The notes beneath the pieces were generated by a model. That model was not told the origin of the DNA. It ran no database searches and saw only the letters and a program-made list of their open reading frames with translations. Below, one piece after another: positions 1 to 10,886 of a DNA stretch of 64,000 bases (position 1 is its first letter; the number at the start of each line of letters is the position of its first letter). Both the position numbers and the translations under genes were made by a program. The DNA is from Calycina herbarum. Taxonomy: Eukaryota > Ascomycota > Leotiomycetes > Helotiales > Pezizellaceae. The stretch spans positions 1-64,000 of the forward strand of contig LLEY01000235.1 of the NCBI GenBank assembly GCA_001414485.1, given 5' to 3'.

Positions 1-234
1 GCGTATATGTCGCTTAGATAGTAATCTCTTTCGAAACTGCTTCCCTTTCCGTGTAGTTCGACTTGAATTGCTCTTACATATCCTTTGCGCGGTCGATTTT
101 GGTACACCTAATTCAGCTTCTATCTTCTACGATTTTCCATCGTCTCGCGCTTGACGTACTCTAGCGCGCTTCGGTGTCGACCAATTCTGGCCAGATTCGT
201 GTATAGAAGAGGGGGAGAGGATTCGGTCTACCAT
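1..234 (-). pseudogene. Tc1/mariner-like transposase N-terminal fragment
   Basis: Read on the minus strand from an ATG at 234, the frame runs to the window edge with one internal TAG (near codon 37). The peptide is rich in Arg/Lys and contains a helix-turn-helix-like stretch (KIEAELGVPKSTAQRIC), as in the DNA-binding end of fungal Tc1/mariner transposases. The catalytic DDE/D part would lie beyond base 1. The TAG sits where a Trp codon would fit, which is compatible with RIP-type G-to-A change. I see no terminal inverted repeat downstream. Family assignment rests only on the HTH-like motif, so it is moderate. Confidence 0.5.
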
Positions 235-1381
235 TTTCAATTTAATGAGTTTTGGTTAAAAGGTTGAATTATGGTAGGTTTTTGAAGACGGAGTGTCGGA
301 AATTATAGTGGGGCGGGAAATCTCGCTTAGGTGTCCCACGAGTAATGGCCCCAACTCTTACACGTGTCGCTACTCGATGAGCGACGTTACTAAAGAATTC
401 CAAAGCAGGAACTTCATTCCAATCTAGGCTCTTGTTAGTAACTTCGAAACTTTGAAGGGATATTTATGAAGATACCTGTGAAACTCTCGAGTTGATTTTC
501 GAACGAGTAATTGATTTCCTCAAGTATTAGAGGCGTCCTTTTTGCTAGATTTTGCTTGGAAGTTAGTTTATTCTAGCAAGTTATTTCACGGAGCTCCCCC
601 TTACGTAAATTTGGATTGACATATTTTTTGACAATGTCAACCATTCTTTCTGAGGCAGGGCCAGTGTATCATTCACCCGCAGTGGCTGAAAGAAAAAGTG
701 CCTGAAGCCCGCGTTAGCCAAAGTTGACACTAGATGATGTCGAGGAAATTTCGTTTACATCGTTGATGTTCTGGAAAAAACTCATATGTTTCCATCCTGC
801 CGTTTTAAGATCTGCTAGGTATTTGGGAGGTAGTATAATATAGTCCTTTGACCACCAGTTCACCACGAACGGCTGCTGTGATTGTACGACGGACTGGATT
901 GTTAGCAATGTTTACTTATGATTGGGTTACGCTATCATACGCGGGTATAATTCTGTTGAACCAAGACATGAACAGCTTTTCCCCAGAGAATTGAACTTCT
1001 GGCGAGAGGGAAACATTTGTATATTCCGGATGGCGCGCTTAAAAGATATGAAAATGTGGCAAAAACCAACATGCTACCAATGTGGTAAGCATGCGAGAAA
1101 ATGAAGGCAAAAGCCAAGTTTTCCATCGCCAACAAATTCTTATGATTCTTGGAAGTTCAAGTCGTGAGAAGACAATTTGAATCGATACTCTGGCTCCTGA
1201 GGTTGATATGCTTGCTCTACGGGTGCCGTGTGGATTCGGCTTTGCATCCTTGTCTGTTCCCCGGTCTCCAACAGCCGGCACCCGAGCAAGAATACCAACT
1301 AGCTTCTATGAAAAACTTACTATAATAGAAGCAAATTCTGTCTTTCAGAAAATACGACCTGAATTTTGAGCAGCAAAGATT
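235..1381. other. gene-free stretch left of the acyltransferase
   Basis: No convincing coding region. The short open frames here on both strands are overlapping and without recognisable domains. The right end is the promoter of the acyltransferase gene and holds one CGG-N3-CCG site at 1,276–1,284. Confidence 0.5.
1276..1284. promoter_or_regulatory. CGG-N3-CCG inverted repeat, acyltransferase promoter
   Basis: CGGCACCCG about 100 bp upstream of the acyltransferase ATG; the flanks give CCGGCACCCGA, one mismatch from TCGGN3CCGA. Inverted CGG triplets are typical Zn2Cys6 targets. Binding is inferred. Confidence 0.4.
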
Positions 1382-2727
1382 ATGATGGAACAGCATTCTA
1401 ACACATATTTGGGAACGCCCTCTTCTTCTATTATTCCTCACATTCTACTATGGGTCGTTCAGTTCGTAGCGCTTGTCTCCCCTCAAACATTTATGCGTTC
1501 TGCGGTATTCAGCATCATCATCATTTACTTAGCTATATACTGCAATCTCCACCCCCATTTTACCAATGACTTCGGTTTATCTCAACCATTTTCGATTGCT
1601 TGGTCTTTCTACATGGCAACCTTGGCCAAACTACTTTTTTCAGGTGCTGAAGGGCCAGAAGCCCACTTTTGGCGAATTGACAAAGCCTCGAAAGAGGGCC
1701 GATCATATAATAACTTTGGATGGAAGAAGATACGATGGGCCACTGGACTTATGTTTAATCAACGTGGCATTCGATGGAATCACCAAGTAAAAAATACACC
1801 CAAACCCCCGCAAATGGGAAGGTCTGGCTTCCTTTTATCTCAATTCTTCAAGTTTCTCGCTTGCGCGTGTCTCGCGGACCTGCTTTTTGAGACTCACCGG
1901 AGAGTGAATTTCGCAACACAGGATGGAAAAGTGGGAGAGATGAACAGTAAATTTCTAACAATCCGTCATTCGAGTTGGAAATGGAGTTTTATCAAGACAT
2001 TTTCTCTTGGAATACTGCCATATTTCATGTTGAGCATGCAATATGCCCAAGGGGCCTTTCTTGGGGTTATGCTACGTTTAACTCAGCCAAAGGTCAGTCG
2101 GAATTTGAACACTACTTGTACTTGCTTCAGTGTTGACGATAATTTTAGGACTGGCCTTCTGCATTTGGTGGGCTTCAAGATCTCAAAACTGTTCGTTTGT
2201 TCTGGGGCGCCTTCTGGCATCAGCAACTCCGCCATGTATGTTTGGTGAAATGGTTTTCTGTAGATGTGAGAGTGACTAATTCAGTGTTAAGATGCTTACC
2301 TCCTATACAACAGCTGTTGCGAACAGTCTTCGAATACCACGTGGTAGTAATCTTTCCTCCTACAGCAAGCTCTACCTTGCATTCTTTATTTCTGGTTCGT
2401 TCCATGCGCTCGGTCAACTTCATCTACCCCGCCCATCCAACATAACGGCAGCAGAATGTTCAATTGGATTTTTCTTGTTTTTTGTTTGGCAAGCTACTGC
2501 CATTACAATTGAGGACTTTGTCCAGTGGCTTGTGCGAAAGAGTGGTTGGAGGGTTAGTGAAAAAAATTGGCTATATTTGGGTATTTATATCGATGTGGTC
2601 CAGCTTCTGGTTAGTCGGTGACACGATGCTGAGGACAAGAGTTGGAACTGGATCGTTTGCCCCCTTTAATCTCACAAGACGAATCGTGGAAGCATATGTT
2701 TCCATTCCTCCGCCTTCAGACATTTAG
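1382..2727 (+). CDS. wax-synthase-type membrane O-acyltransferase, one frame break
   Basis: Likely acyl/acetyltransferase of the fungal wax-synthase (MBOAT-like) family, which includes the trichothecene acetyltransferase Tri7 and, as I recall, an acetyltransferase of the sirodesmin cluster. Exon 1 runs 1,382–2,092, introns are 2,093–2,148 and 2,236–2,291 (56 nt each), exon 3 starts at 2,292. Several hydrophobic segments span the protein. Exon 2 carries the family block DWPSAFGG…FWGAFWHQQLRHM with the conserved His. In exon 3 the frame shifts at an A7 run (2,560–2,566): before it the frame ends at about 2,621, after it the homologous reading (GYIWVF…) continues in another frame to the stop at 2,725–2,727. 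So the gene is either recently broken or the run length is a sequencing error. First gene of the putative cluster; role in decorating the metabolite is inferred. Confidence 0.7.
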
Positions 2728-2942
2728 AACTTTCACTACCAAGACAGCCTTCAAATACGTGAAAAAATATACATTTAATTGAGGGCTTAAATAATCCTAT
2801 GAAGAATGCTTCTGACCCTTGTGTACGAGACCGGGACAACTGATAAGTCGAGAAAATAAACTGCTAAAGACTGGTAGAGGAGATATTACCCAAGCGGTGC
2901 TTACACCTTCGGCTAAGGTTGCCGGTATGTCACTGGGGTATT

Positions 2943-4673
2943 TCACTCAGTGGATCCTCCATGCCTCTCTTTTCCCCCATCAACCATCGTAGCCTGTCCT
3001 CCATCAACATCCTTTTCTGGAACGGAAGAGTCTTCCATCCCAAAGTCGGTTTCTAGATCCATTTTCAACTCAAGGCTTCTCTCAGCAAATACTAAAAAGA
3101 AGCCAAGAGCTGCCATTGCGGCGGCCGCCTGCCAAAGTGCGCTCAGTGCCGAGGCGTAAACATCCTGAACAGACTCTTTCACATTTAGCGGGAGACGATT
3201 GATAGCTCCAGTACCTGCATAGCCATATGCTTTGCCATCGCTCATGGAATGACGAATAGCGTCGTCATCGACCCAGTGCAGGTTTCGATCGATCTGCGCG
3301 TTGAAAATAACGGATGGAATCGTGATACCCCAGACAAAACCAAAGTTTCGTACAAATGCAAAGGTACTTGTAGCAGTTGCTACATAAGATTCCGGGAGGG
3401 AGGCTTGAATAACTGGGAGAATGCTAATCATGGTAAAGCCAGCACCTATAGACAGAAGAAGCTGGAACCCCACCCACTCTCCCGTTGAGGAACCAACGTC
3501 GAGAATGGAGAATAGGCCACATGCTAAAGATGTAAAGCCAAACCCGATGAGATGTATGGGCTTGTACTTTCCAGACTTGGACATCAGACCTCCGGTAATG
3601 ACAGCCAAGGGGACGTAGAAGATACTGAATGGAAGCACATCGACACCCGAAGTGAGGGGAGTTGTCCCTTTGAGAGATTGGAAGTAGATTGGGAGGAAGT
3701 ACACGATCCATTCCAGCAGACTATTCGAGATGAAGGTCAATGCTAGACAAGTGACGGATGTTCGATTGCCGAAAAGTAGTGGTGGCATGCTGGGCTCTTT
3801 ACATATTGGGGAAGCTTGGTGGATATGGAAAAGCGCCCACCCAGCGAATCCCAAAACGAGAGGAACAATGACATGCCATGACGACCAAGGGTACTGTGTT
3901 CCTCCCATAATCAGTCCAAACAGTATCCCGCATATAGATGCCACAAAAATAATATTCCCCAGGAAATCTATACGAGCGACAGCGTGCTTTCAGGATGGCG
4001 CACGCGTATGTTTGAGACGGAGAAAAGGGACCATGATGAGGAGTGCAATTCCCGCGAAAGGAAGATTGATGAGAAAGACCCAACGCCACGACTGTTGTGC
4101 TAAAATTCCGCCAAGGACAGGCCCGATTATTGTAGATATCGTCGCTATTGCAATTCGTATCCCGAGAAATTTCGCTCATTCTCTCACAGGGACTAAATCG
4201 GAAATAATGAGGTCGTTCAAGACGAATATGCCGCCGCCACCAAGACCCGTGACCACCCTTCCTGCAATCAACATGCTGGGACTGACCGCTCCTCCCGCAA
4301 TAGCATTTCCGATCGAGAACAGTACTACGGAAACTATCATTGGGATTCGTCGTCCGAATATATTCGATGTCTGGCCAACAAAGGGCATGACGGCCGTGCA
4401 GGCGAAGACGTAGGTGTTGGCCAGCCAGACATATTGTTCTTCGCCATGAAGCTCAGTCGTTATTTTTGGAAGTGCGGTAGTAATGATGGTCGCGTCCAAT
4501 GCCGTTGAGAAATCCACCAAACAGCCAGAGAGTATAATCAACCAGAATTGCAGCCCACGAGTTTGCTGGGCTTGCGTTTCGGGAGTGCTCCCCGCTACTT
4601 TTGTTTCCGCGGGGTTAGAAATCTCTGGCGAGGCACTTGAGGCTGACGACTGTGGCGCGTTAACAGCACTCAT
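2943..4673 (-). pseudogene. DHA2-family MFS exporter with two in-frame stops
   Basis: A single uninterrupted reading frame encodes a 14-helix drug:H+ antiporter of the DHA2 group, the family of the gliotoxin exporter GliA. The start is ATG at 4,673. Landmarks are LDATIITTALPKI in helix 1, the motif-A loop FGRRIP and the antiporter-type stretch GRVVTGLGGGGIF. Two TGA codons interrupt it, at 4,176–4,178 (where the family has Arg in an RERxKFLG motif, so CGA to TGA) and 3,990–3,992. Homologous sequence continues in the same frame after each, down to the normal stop near 2,943. No plausible intron removes either stop without deleting conserved residues. Convergent with the acyltransferase. C-to-T type lesions fit RIP or neutral decay. 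Likely a dead or severely truncated metabolite exporter. Confidence 0.75.
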
Positions 4674-4898
4674 TATGGCGAGAAAACAAGCAATTGCAGA
4701 GGAAGTGAAGTGTAACAAAAAGAGGGAGAAACTTCGATTCTGAAGAGAAGAGTAAAAAGAATGGATTTGAAAACTTCAATACTTCGTATGTAGACGGGGG
4801 CGTGCACTTTGCACGACAAGTTCAGGCAACCAAACCAACATACAGGGACCAACTTCAATCTCGGGAGTTGAGAGCGAGTGACTTGTTAGCCTGTGGTT

Positions 4899-4932
4899 GG
4901 GCTTACGGGTGGCTTACGGGTGGCTTACGGTC
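4899..4932. repeat. 11-bp tandem repeat
   Basis: About three copies of GGGTGGCTTAC (the last incomplete) in the upstream region of the MFS pseudogene. No coding potential. Confidence 0.7.
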
Positions 4933-4968
4933 GGTATCTTATTTATGTTGTGTAACCACACTGCATCT

Positions 4969-4977
4969 CGGGCCCCG
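4969..4977. promoter_or_regulatory. CGG-N3-CCG inverted repeat, MFS promoter
   Basis: CGGGCCCCG, preceded by T, about 300 bp upstream of the MFS start at 4,673. One mismatch from the extended TCGGN3CCGA form. Confidence 0.35.
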
Positions 4978-5201
4978 TAAATCCCTCCCCTTCACCAGGT
5001 TTTTAAGGGGGCCGAGACACTTCCTTCCTCTCTGCAGATCGGCGACGCAAAGTTACTGTAGCAACGTAGCATTTGTTGAAACCTCCCCGAATCGGGATAG
5101 AAAAGAATCAATTTTCAATTCCAACCGAGCGTATTGTAGTAGATTGAAGCGAAACGGAAAAATCAAAACCCGAGAAACAATGGATCCGACAGTTGGAAAC
5201 C

Positions 5202-6232
5202 TTAGAAAATACAAGTTTGGGTAGCATCCTCAGCTTGAAGCTGTGCTGCTGCAGCTGCCGCTGCCGCTGACCCTGTGAACAATGCTTGCGGAATAATTTT
5301 CATCGGAGATGCTCCATCTCCTCCAACAAATACCCCCTTTCTCGTAGTCTCACAGAACATGGGTTTAATTACAGGGTCTCCCATGGGCGTCATTTCAAGT
5401 CCCAACTGCTTATGAAAGTCCCCCTTTGGCTCGGTGCTTGGCTTGTGTCCTATGAAACCTTCAATTACTGAGTCTCCGGACTCAAAGTGGATGATGATGT
5501 CGGAGAAGTTCGGCCCCTTTTCGAAGCGAAAGATTTTCCGGTTGTCGACTTTGAAGACTTGATTCGATCCTTGAGCTTCGTGGATTCTCTTCTCAAGCTC
5601 AGCGTTGCCGTGTGTGTAAATGGTCACAGACTTTGCAAATCGTAGCGCCTGGCGTGCAATGTGAAGTGCAATAGGTGCTGATGCTAAATCAGGAAGAGTG
5701 AGAAGCCCAGCAGATTCAACACCTCTAGCTTCGTATCCTTTGCAGAAGAAGCAATGGTATCTAGCTTTCATCAGTATTCCGATAACAATGAATGGTTTAT
5801 GAAGACTCACATAGCAGTGGCAAAGCATTGCGCATAACCATCGATATCCGGATATATGTCTTTAACACCAGTGGCCTGTATAACTTTCCGTCCCCGATAA
5901 GTTCTGCCGTCAACGCTCGTTGCTGTAAACAATGTACCTCCCTCAATGCCACCTATCTCCATAATTGAAGCGATTTCTTCAGACTCAAATGCAATAGTGG
6001 AGTATCCGTCTAGTATATTCTTCGCAGCAGCAGCTCTGAAGCTATTGGGATCTTCTCTGTCCCATGTCAAAACGTTGTGCATGTGTGAACTCAGATCGTT
6101 CCGGTAAACATGCGAATCGAGAACGACAGTGGTGTGTTGTTGTTGAGCCAGCGAAAGAGCCCCAGCCAGACCGGCAATTGCACCACCAATGATCAGAACA
6201 TCGAAAGTTTTGGATAAACTGGAAGAACACAT
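5202..6232 (-). CDS. GliT-like FAD dithiol oxidoreductase, copy 1
   Basis: Predicted 326-residue flavoprotein of the thioredoxin-reductase-like family. Its fungal members GliT, SirT and HlmI oxidise the paired thiols of ETP or holomycin-type precursors to a disulfide and protect the producer. Exon 1 6,232–5,811, intron 5,761–5,810 (50 nt, minus), exon 2 5,760–5,202; 981 nt, phase closes. The N-terminus has the dinucleotide motif VLIIGGAIAG. Just after the splice junction is the redox CxxC as HCFFCKGYE, and near the C-terminus GVFVGGDG, the second FAD contact. Length fits GliT. The ATG at 6,232 is preferred because the upstream in-frame codon is TTG. It is divergent from a paralogue whose intron sits at the same place, and the two share a promoter of about 300 bp. 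Substrate is inferred from family and context. Confidence 0.85.
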
Positions 6233-6539
6233 TCTGTGTGTTCTCAAAGTAAAGGTGCTGTTTTGTTTGAGAGTGTAGTAACGATAGTCTTCGCGATATC
6301 GCTTGGAAAATATATTCAGAGTCTAATAAACAGTATTATGTGGTGAAATGTCGACATATCTGCGGAGGCCGATAGACTGCGGGAGCCACTCAGAGGTTAC
6401 GCCGCCCGACTTCTGATTTTCGGTAGCCGTCTCCAAGTTCCGATATCTCACCCTCCAGGGGCTTGGTTAGAGGATAGATAGACACGAAATATTTCTTTTT
6501 GTTGCTCCAAAAAACATTTCCTACTTCAGAGTTACCAAC
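6233..6539. promoter_or_regulatory. bidirectional promoter of the two GliT-like genes with two CGG-N3-CCG sites
   Basis: The 307-bp gap between two divergent paralogues. It holds CGGAGGCCG (6,363–6,371, followed by A) and CGGTAGCCG (6,421–6,429, preceded by T), each one mismatch from TCGGN3CCGA. Their position suggests co-regulation of both genes by one Zn2Cys6 factor; this is inference. Confidence 0.5.
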
Positions 6540-7581
6540 ATGTTTCCACAGAAAGCTAAAGAAGAGAGCAATTTTCTAGACAGTCCAAGTGATGTTTTAA
6601 TCATCGGTGGCAGTCATGCTGGTCTTTCTGCAGCCCTCACGCTATATCGGGCCCTTCATTCATGTATCATTTTTGATTCTGGAACACCTCGAAATGCTCT
6701 CTCTACACCTACACATTTGACTTCCTCCTGGGAGAATGAGGACCCACAGAAGTTGAGGGAAAAATCAAAGGCAGAGCTTGTGGAATCCGGCCTTGTGCAA
6801 TTCGTTTCAACGACGGTTAAAAGTGCAAAAAAGAATTTGGACGGGACATTTGAAGTCATTGATGAGAAAAATGTTACATGGAGGGGGAGAAAACTTTTGT
6901 TCGCTTCTGGCGTTTTGGAAACTCACCCGGATATTGAAGGCTATACTGAGAATTACGGAAAATTGATGTAAGTTCATCCTTAAAGATATATAGCAAAAGT
7001 TCCAGTCTAACATTGAGCTTAGTTATTATTGCATGTTCTGTTTTGGTTATGAACATCGGCGATCTCGTGAAGCTGGTGTACTAGCGGAAGGGATTCTAAC
7101 TAATCCTATTCACGCAATTACAAATGCACAAGATGCTCACAAATTCGCCGAAACGATCACCATATACACCCACGGTAATCCAAGTCTGGCAGTTGCGATA
7201 TCTGAGCAATTGGACGAAGGAATGCAAGTTGATGACAGAAAAGTGGTTCGTCTGCATAAGACCTCGGAAAGCGACAAACTTGGAATCGTGTTCGAAGATG
7301 GAACTCAGAAAGAGACGACCTTTCTTGTACATAAACCGGATTTATACGCGGACCAAAGGCTAACAGACCAGTTGGGTGTCGAGTGTGTTCCCAATCTTGG
7401 AATCAAGATTACTCCTCCTTTCAATCAAACGAGTATCTCTGGAGTTTATGCGGCGGGTGACTGTTGTTCCCCCTTACGCATGATTCCCAACGCCATGACA
7501 ATGGGATCTTTCGCAGGTTGTGGGATTTCAAGGGAGTTGTCTAGCTCCATCAATTCAAGCAGAGCGCTTGCACGGAAGTAA
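6540..7581 (+). CDS. GliT-like FAD dithiol oxidoreductase, copy 2
   Basis: Predicted 328-residue paralogue of the gene on the opposite strand. Exon 1 6,540–6,967, intron 6,968–7,022 (55 nt, GTAAGT…TTAG), exon 2 7,023–7,581; 987 nt, phase closes. Motifs: VLIIGGSHAG near residue 20 for FAD, CxxC as YCMFCFGYE immediately after the splice site, and GVYAAGDC near the end. Both copies have a 559-nt second exon and the same intron position, so they arose by duplication, but the sequences are now well diverged. The expected role is oxidation of a dithiol metabolite or self-protection, in the cytosol as no signal peptide is seen. Whether one copy acts on a different dithiol is unknown. No frame damage. 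Confidence 0.85.
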
Positions 7582-7865
7582 AGTTTATTCGGATGTTGGA
7601 ATTGTGTTGACGGGAAGTAAGGGCGACGTAGAGTAATTGGAAGTTGTTGACGTGGTGTCTCGCTTATTTGTAAATGAGGAGTTGAGCTTTTTCACTTTTA
7701 TGATCAATACAGTTAGTGTGGTGGTGTCAAGGGAAGAAATATTTTCTAACAGAATCTGACAGAATTGCACATGGGAAATATCGTTGATTCCTAAAGTGAA
7801 ATTGTGCTTGAACATCCTTATTTTTTCTGAAACTTGGGCTGTCGCTCCATACTGCTTTTCAAATT

Positions 7866-8805
7866 TCAAGGTCTTCTCCCCCAAACACAATGCAATCTAA
7901 AAATGCCCCCAGAGACTGTCACTTCGTTGCGGATTGTTGAACCGAGATTTTGGAGCTCTTCTGCAGAGAACGAGGTGGGAATAGCTGTCGACAAGAAACA
8001 TTAGTTGGTATTCAGGTATCGGAAACCAATCACGACTTACAGCCAGCAACTTGCGTCAACCCATTTATGACAAGTTCTATCATCCTAGTGCTCTTCCGTG
8101 CCATTTCATCGCTGTCACTTGTTCTACCAATAGGTACATCAAAAACCACTTCTTCGATGTCGACCACCCCAGCGTTCTGCAAGAACGATTTGAGTTGGAC
8201 GGCGTAGTTGTTGCCTGTTCTCATGAAATCAAAAACATCACTCAATAGACGAAAGAAATCACCCATGGCGGGGCCCATGGAGACCGAGTGATCTGGTTCC
8301 ACCATCTGAATCCATCCGCCTGGCTTAACAAGATCCACGAAAGATCGGACTGTGTCTTTAACTACCGTCTTTCCTGCAGCCGGTAACGCCATGCGTTGGT
8401 GCACGAGATCAAAGCTAGAAGCCCACTCTTCCGGCCAAGGTCGGGTCATAGACTGCTCGAACAACTGAATTCCATCCGGATGAGGTCGGGGGAAATAGGT
8501 ATCTGTGATATCTGTCCCAATGAATGTTTGGGTGGACCGAACTGGAACAGGAATTGAATTGAATACGTCTTGAAGCCATGTGCCTTTTCATGCCGCATTA
8601 GCTTCCTCCTCGTTAAATGGCTTGGTTACTTACTATCTGCAGTTGCAGAGTCTAAAACTCTCAAGCCTGGCTTTTGAAAGTCCACGGGAGCCAAAACAAG
8701 GTTTTCCATATGATTCTTAATAACCAGTTGCCCAAGTCTTAATCGTTCGAGCTCCTCGGCATTACCGTCAAGAAAGTAGTGCGTCTCATTCTTATTATCG
8801 ACCAT
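7866..8805 (-). CDS. LaeA/GliN-type SAM methyltransferase, intact copy (MT-A)
   Basis: Predicted 277-residue class I SAM-dependent methyltransferase of the fungal LaeA-like group, to which the ETP amide N-methyltransferase GliN is similar. Three exons: 8,805–8,634, 8,583–8,041, 7,984–7,866, with introns of 50 and 56 nt; 834 nt in total and the phase closes. The SAM site is a degenerate LRVLDSATADSTW; then come a FIGTDIT block (acidic residue binding the ribose), FDLVHQRMAL, LVKPGGWIQMVE and a C-terminal beta-strand ending in VWGRRP. The last exon is easily missed because exon 2 reads to a stop inside the intron. Three more copies of this family in the window are broken. Candidate N-, O- or S-methyltransferase of the cluster product; substrate unknown. 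Confidence 0.75.
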
Positions 8806-9582
8806 TTTGAGGTATTTGGCAACGGTGACTAGCTATTCGGGAGATTAGGAATTGATGATTGTATGACTTGGCTGTTTGCCTTTTAGCAAAGGGTGTCCGA
8901 AACATGTTCAGTTGGGGAAGGAGGCTACAATATCATGTGCCATCGGGGAGCGAGAGAGTTGTCAAGATGACGCTCGGCAGCCATAATGAGTTACTGAAGT
9001 GCGATTTTTTCACAGAGGAACTTTCTATGTTATCAACAGCACCAGAACTCAGTACTTGTTTGGCTGCATTCCTTTTCTACTAACTTTTACTTGTGTTTAT
9101 TAAATTCAAGTTCCTGAGAATATACAAACTTTTCCAAACATCATTTCATCTGCGAAAGTATACCCTGGATGCAGCAGCCGAGATTATTAACAGCCACGTA
9201 ATTCTACAGTGGCGCTAAAAACTACCCTGGCATTACTACACGCAGCAGCCAGGATTATCAACAGCCATGTAAATTTACAGTGGCACTCCATTCCAAAATG
9301 CATGCCAGACGCCTCAATGGTGCACTGATAGTGCCGCAACCAAGGACGAAGTTCACAGCCTTGGACCACCTTGGACCCGTACCATGTGTCGGTTCGGGAG
9401 CCAGTGGTAGGATGCAAGTGATCGCGCATATCAAGCTACAGTATCTTTTAAATGTCCACCTTGCTCACACGTTTCTTATCTTTCTTACCATCTTTTGGTA
9501 GTGAGAGTCTGTTGTACAATCGTTTCTGAGGCTTATCATCGCTAGCTTCTTCAATAGAACACGATCATCGAAATCCGGCACA
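8806..9582. other. intergenic region without a supported gene
   Basis: Holds the promoters of MT-A and of the Pth11-like gene and a tandem duplication. I did not see a CGG-N3-CCG site here, unlike most promoters of the cluster. Confidence 0.4.
9161..9288. repeat. imperfect tandem duplication of about 60 bp
   Basis: Two diverged copies share GCAGCAGCC…GATTAT, AACAGCCA and ATTCTACAGTGGC/ATTTACAGTGGC blocks, each preceded by TACCCTGG. Non-coding; may be a remnant of a small element, but no clear ends are seen. Confidence 0.5.
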
Positions 9583-10886
9583 ATGACTCTTCTCAAGCGA
9601 ACAACGTTCATGGCGACGAACAGCCACCAGCTTTCGATCGTCGTTGTTCCAATTGTCATGGTTTTACTCGCAACTGCATGCGTTGCGGCACGTTTTCGAG
9701 CAAGACGATTACAGAAGTCAAAGATGTTATTTGACGACTGGTTATGTCTTGTTGCACTTGTAACTATACTCAGATCACTATTGGACTTTGGCTTACAGAT
9801 AATCAGATCTTAACCTGGGTTTTTCAAGGAGTCAACTTGGCAGCAGTCTTTGCTGGCGGGGCTGGTCTCCCAATTGCGACAGTTATGGCAATTGACCCCA
9901 CAGCCATAACTCTATACCTCAAGGTAGGAAAACGTCTCCCAGGTCGTGTTACCTTGAGCAGGTACACGCCGAGTAGCTAGAGCTGATCTCATGTGCAAAG
10001 ATTATTCTAGTAAACTTCTCCCTGTGGGTTGTCGCTGTCTCTGTCGTGCAGCTCTCAATATTGTTCTTTTACATCAGGTTATTCGGAGTCAACAACATCT
10101 TTCGCTGGATTTGTTGGATTTTTGTGGCATTGATTGCAGGATTTGGAATTGCGGGATTCTTTTCCGAAGTCTTTTCTTGCACGCTTGTCAGCAAGGCATG
10201 GAATCCGTTGGGACCTGGAGCTTGTGTTGAAGCGAAGCCATATTGCTCGTCCATCGGAATTATACACGTTCTCTTCGACTTGGGAATTGTCATTTTGCCC
10301 ATGCCATTAATATGGAGACTCCAATTGGCATTCCGCAACAAATTAATCTTATCTATTTTACTCTGTCTTGGTCTTGTGTAAGTTTCTCGAGCTCTTATAG
10401 AATGAATTGCGTTTCTAACGTCTGTATAACAGAGCAACAATTATTTCCCTTCTCAAAATTGTTTGCCTCTTTGATCTCACCGGAATTCCCCAGGAAGACA
10501 TCACCGACTACCTGTGGGTCACTATCCTCCTCCAGACGATGGAGCTTCCGATTGGGATTGTCTGCTGCTGTGTTCCTAGTCTTCGACCGGTGATGGTTGA
10601 AGTGGCACCATTGTTCAACTCCCTGGCAAGTCGTCTGTTGACGTACGGAAGAAGCCGTGGGGGGTCAAGCGCAAAATCATATCCCTCTCAATCTAAAACG
10701 GGACACCCATCTGCAACAGATTCTAGTGCGGGATTCGCGCAGCTGCACCATGGAAGAGATAGCTTGGGAAACAAGACTTCAGCGCAGGCGGATGATATTG
10801 AGCTGGTCACTGCCAATGGAAACACATACAACGACTCCCCGCAAGCTATTCATGTTGTAAATGCTTATTCTGTTGGGCGCCAGTGA
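9583..10886 (+). CDS. Pth11-like/rhodopsin-domain integral membrane protein
   Basis: Predicted 382-residue seven-helix membrane protein of the fungal rhodopsin-domain (Pth11-like, CFEM-less) family; a receptor-like role is possible but unproven. Exons 9,583–9,759, 9,807–9,923, 9,977–10,377 and 10,433–10,886; introns of 47, 53 and 55 nt; 1,149 nt and the phase closes. Seen in order: helix 1 (VVVPIVMVLLATACVAA) followed by the family motif DDWLCLVAL, a helix with VFAGGAGLP, KIILVN…SILFFYIRLF, conserved Cys and Trp in the extracellular loop (FSCTLVSKAWNP), DLGIVILPMPLIWRL, and a long polar Ser/Thr/Gly-rich cytosolic tail from about residue 290. It sits among cluster methyltransferases but lacks the CGG-N3-CCG site, so cluster membership is doubtful. 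Confidence 0.75.

Noticed and set aside
1039..1441. Minus-strand frames of 74–80 residues upstream of the acyltransferase
   Set aside because: No family features, and one overlaps the start of the well-supported acyltransferase.
7585..7890. 101-residue minus-strand frame after GliT-like copy 2
   Set aside because: Overlaps the last exon of MT-A in another frame; the MT-A exon has splice sites and family residues.
9583..10886. Pth11-like gene as a core cluster member
   Set aside because: Position only; no CGG-N3-CCG site seen upstream and no such protein is known to be needed for ETP synthesis.
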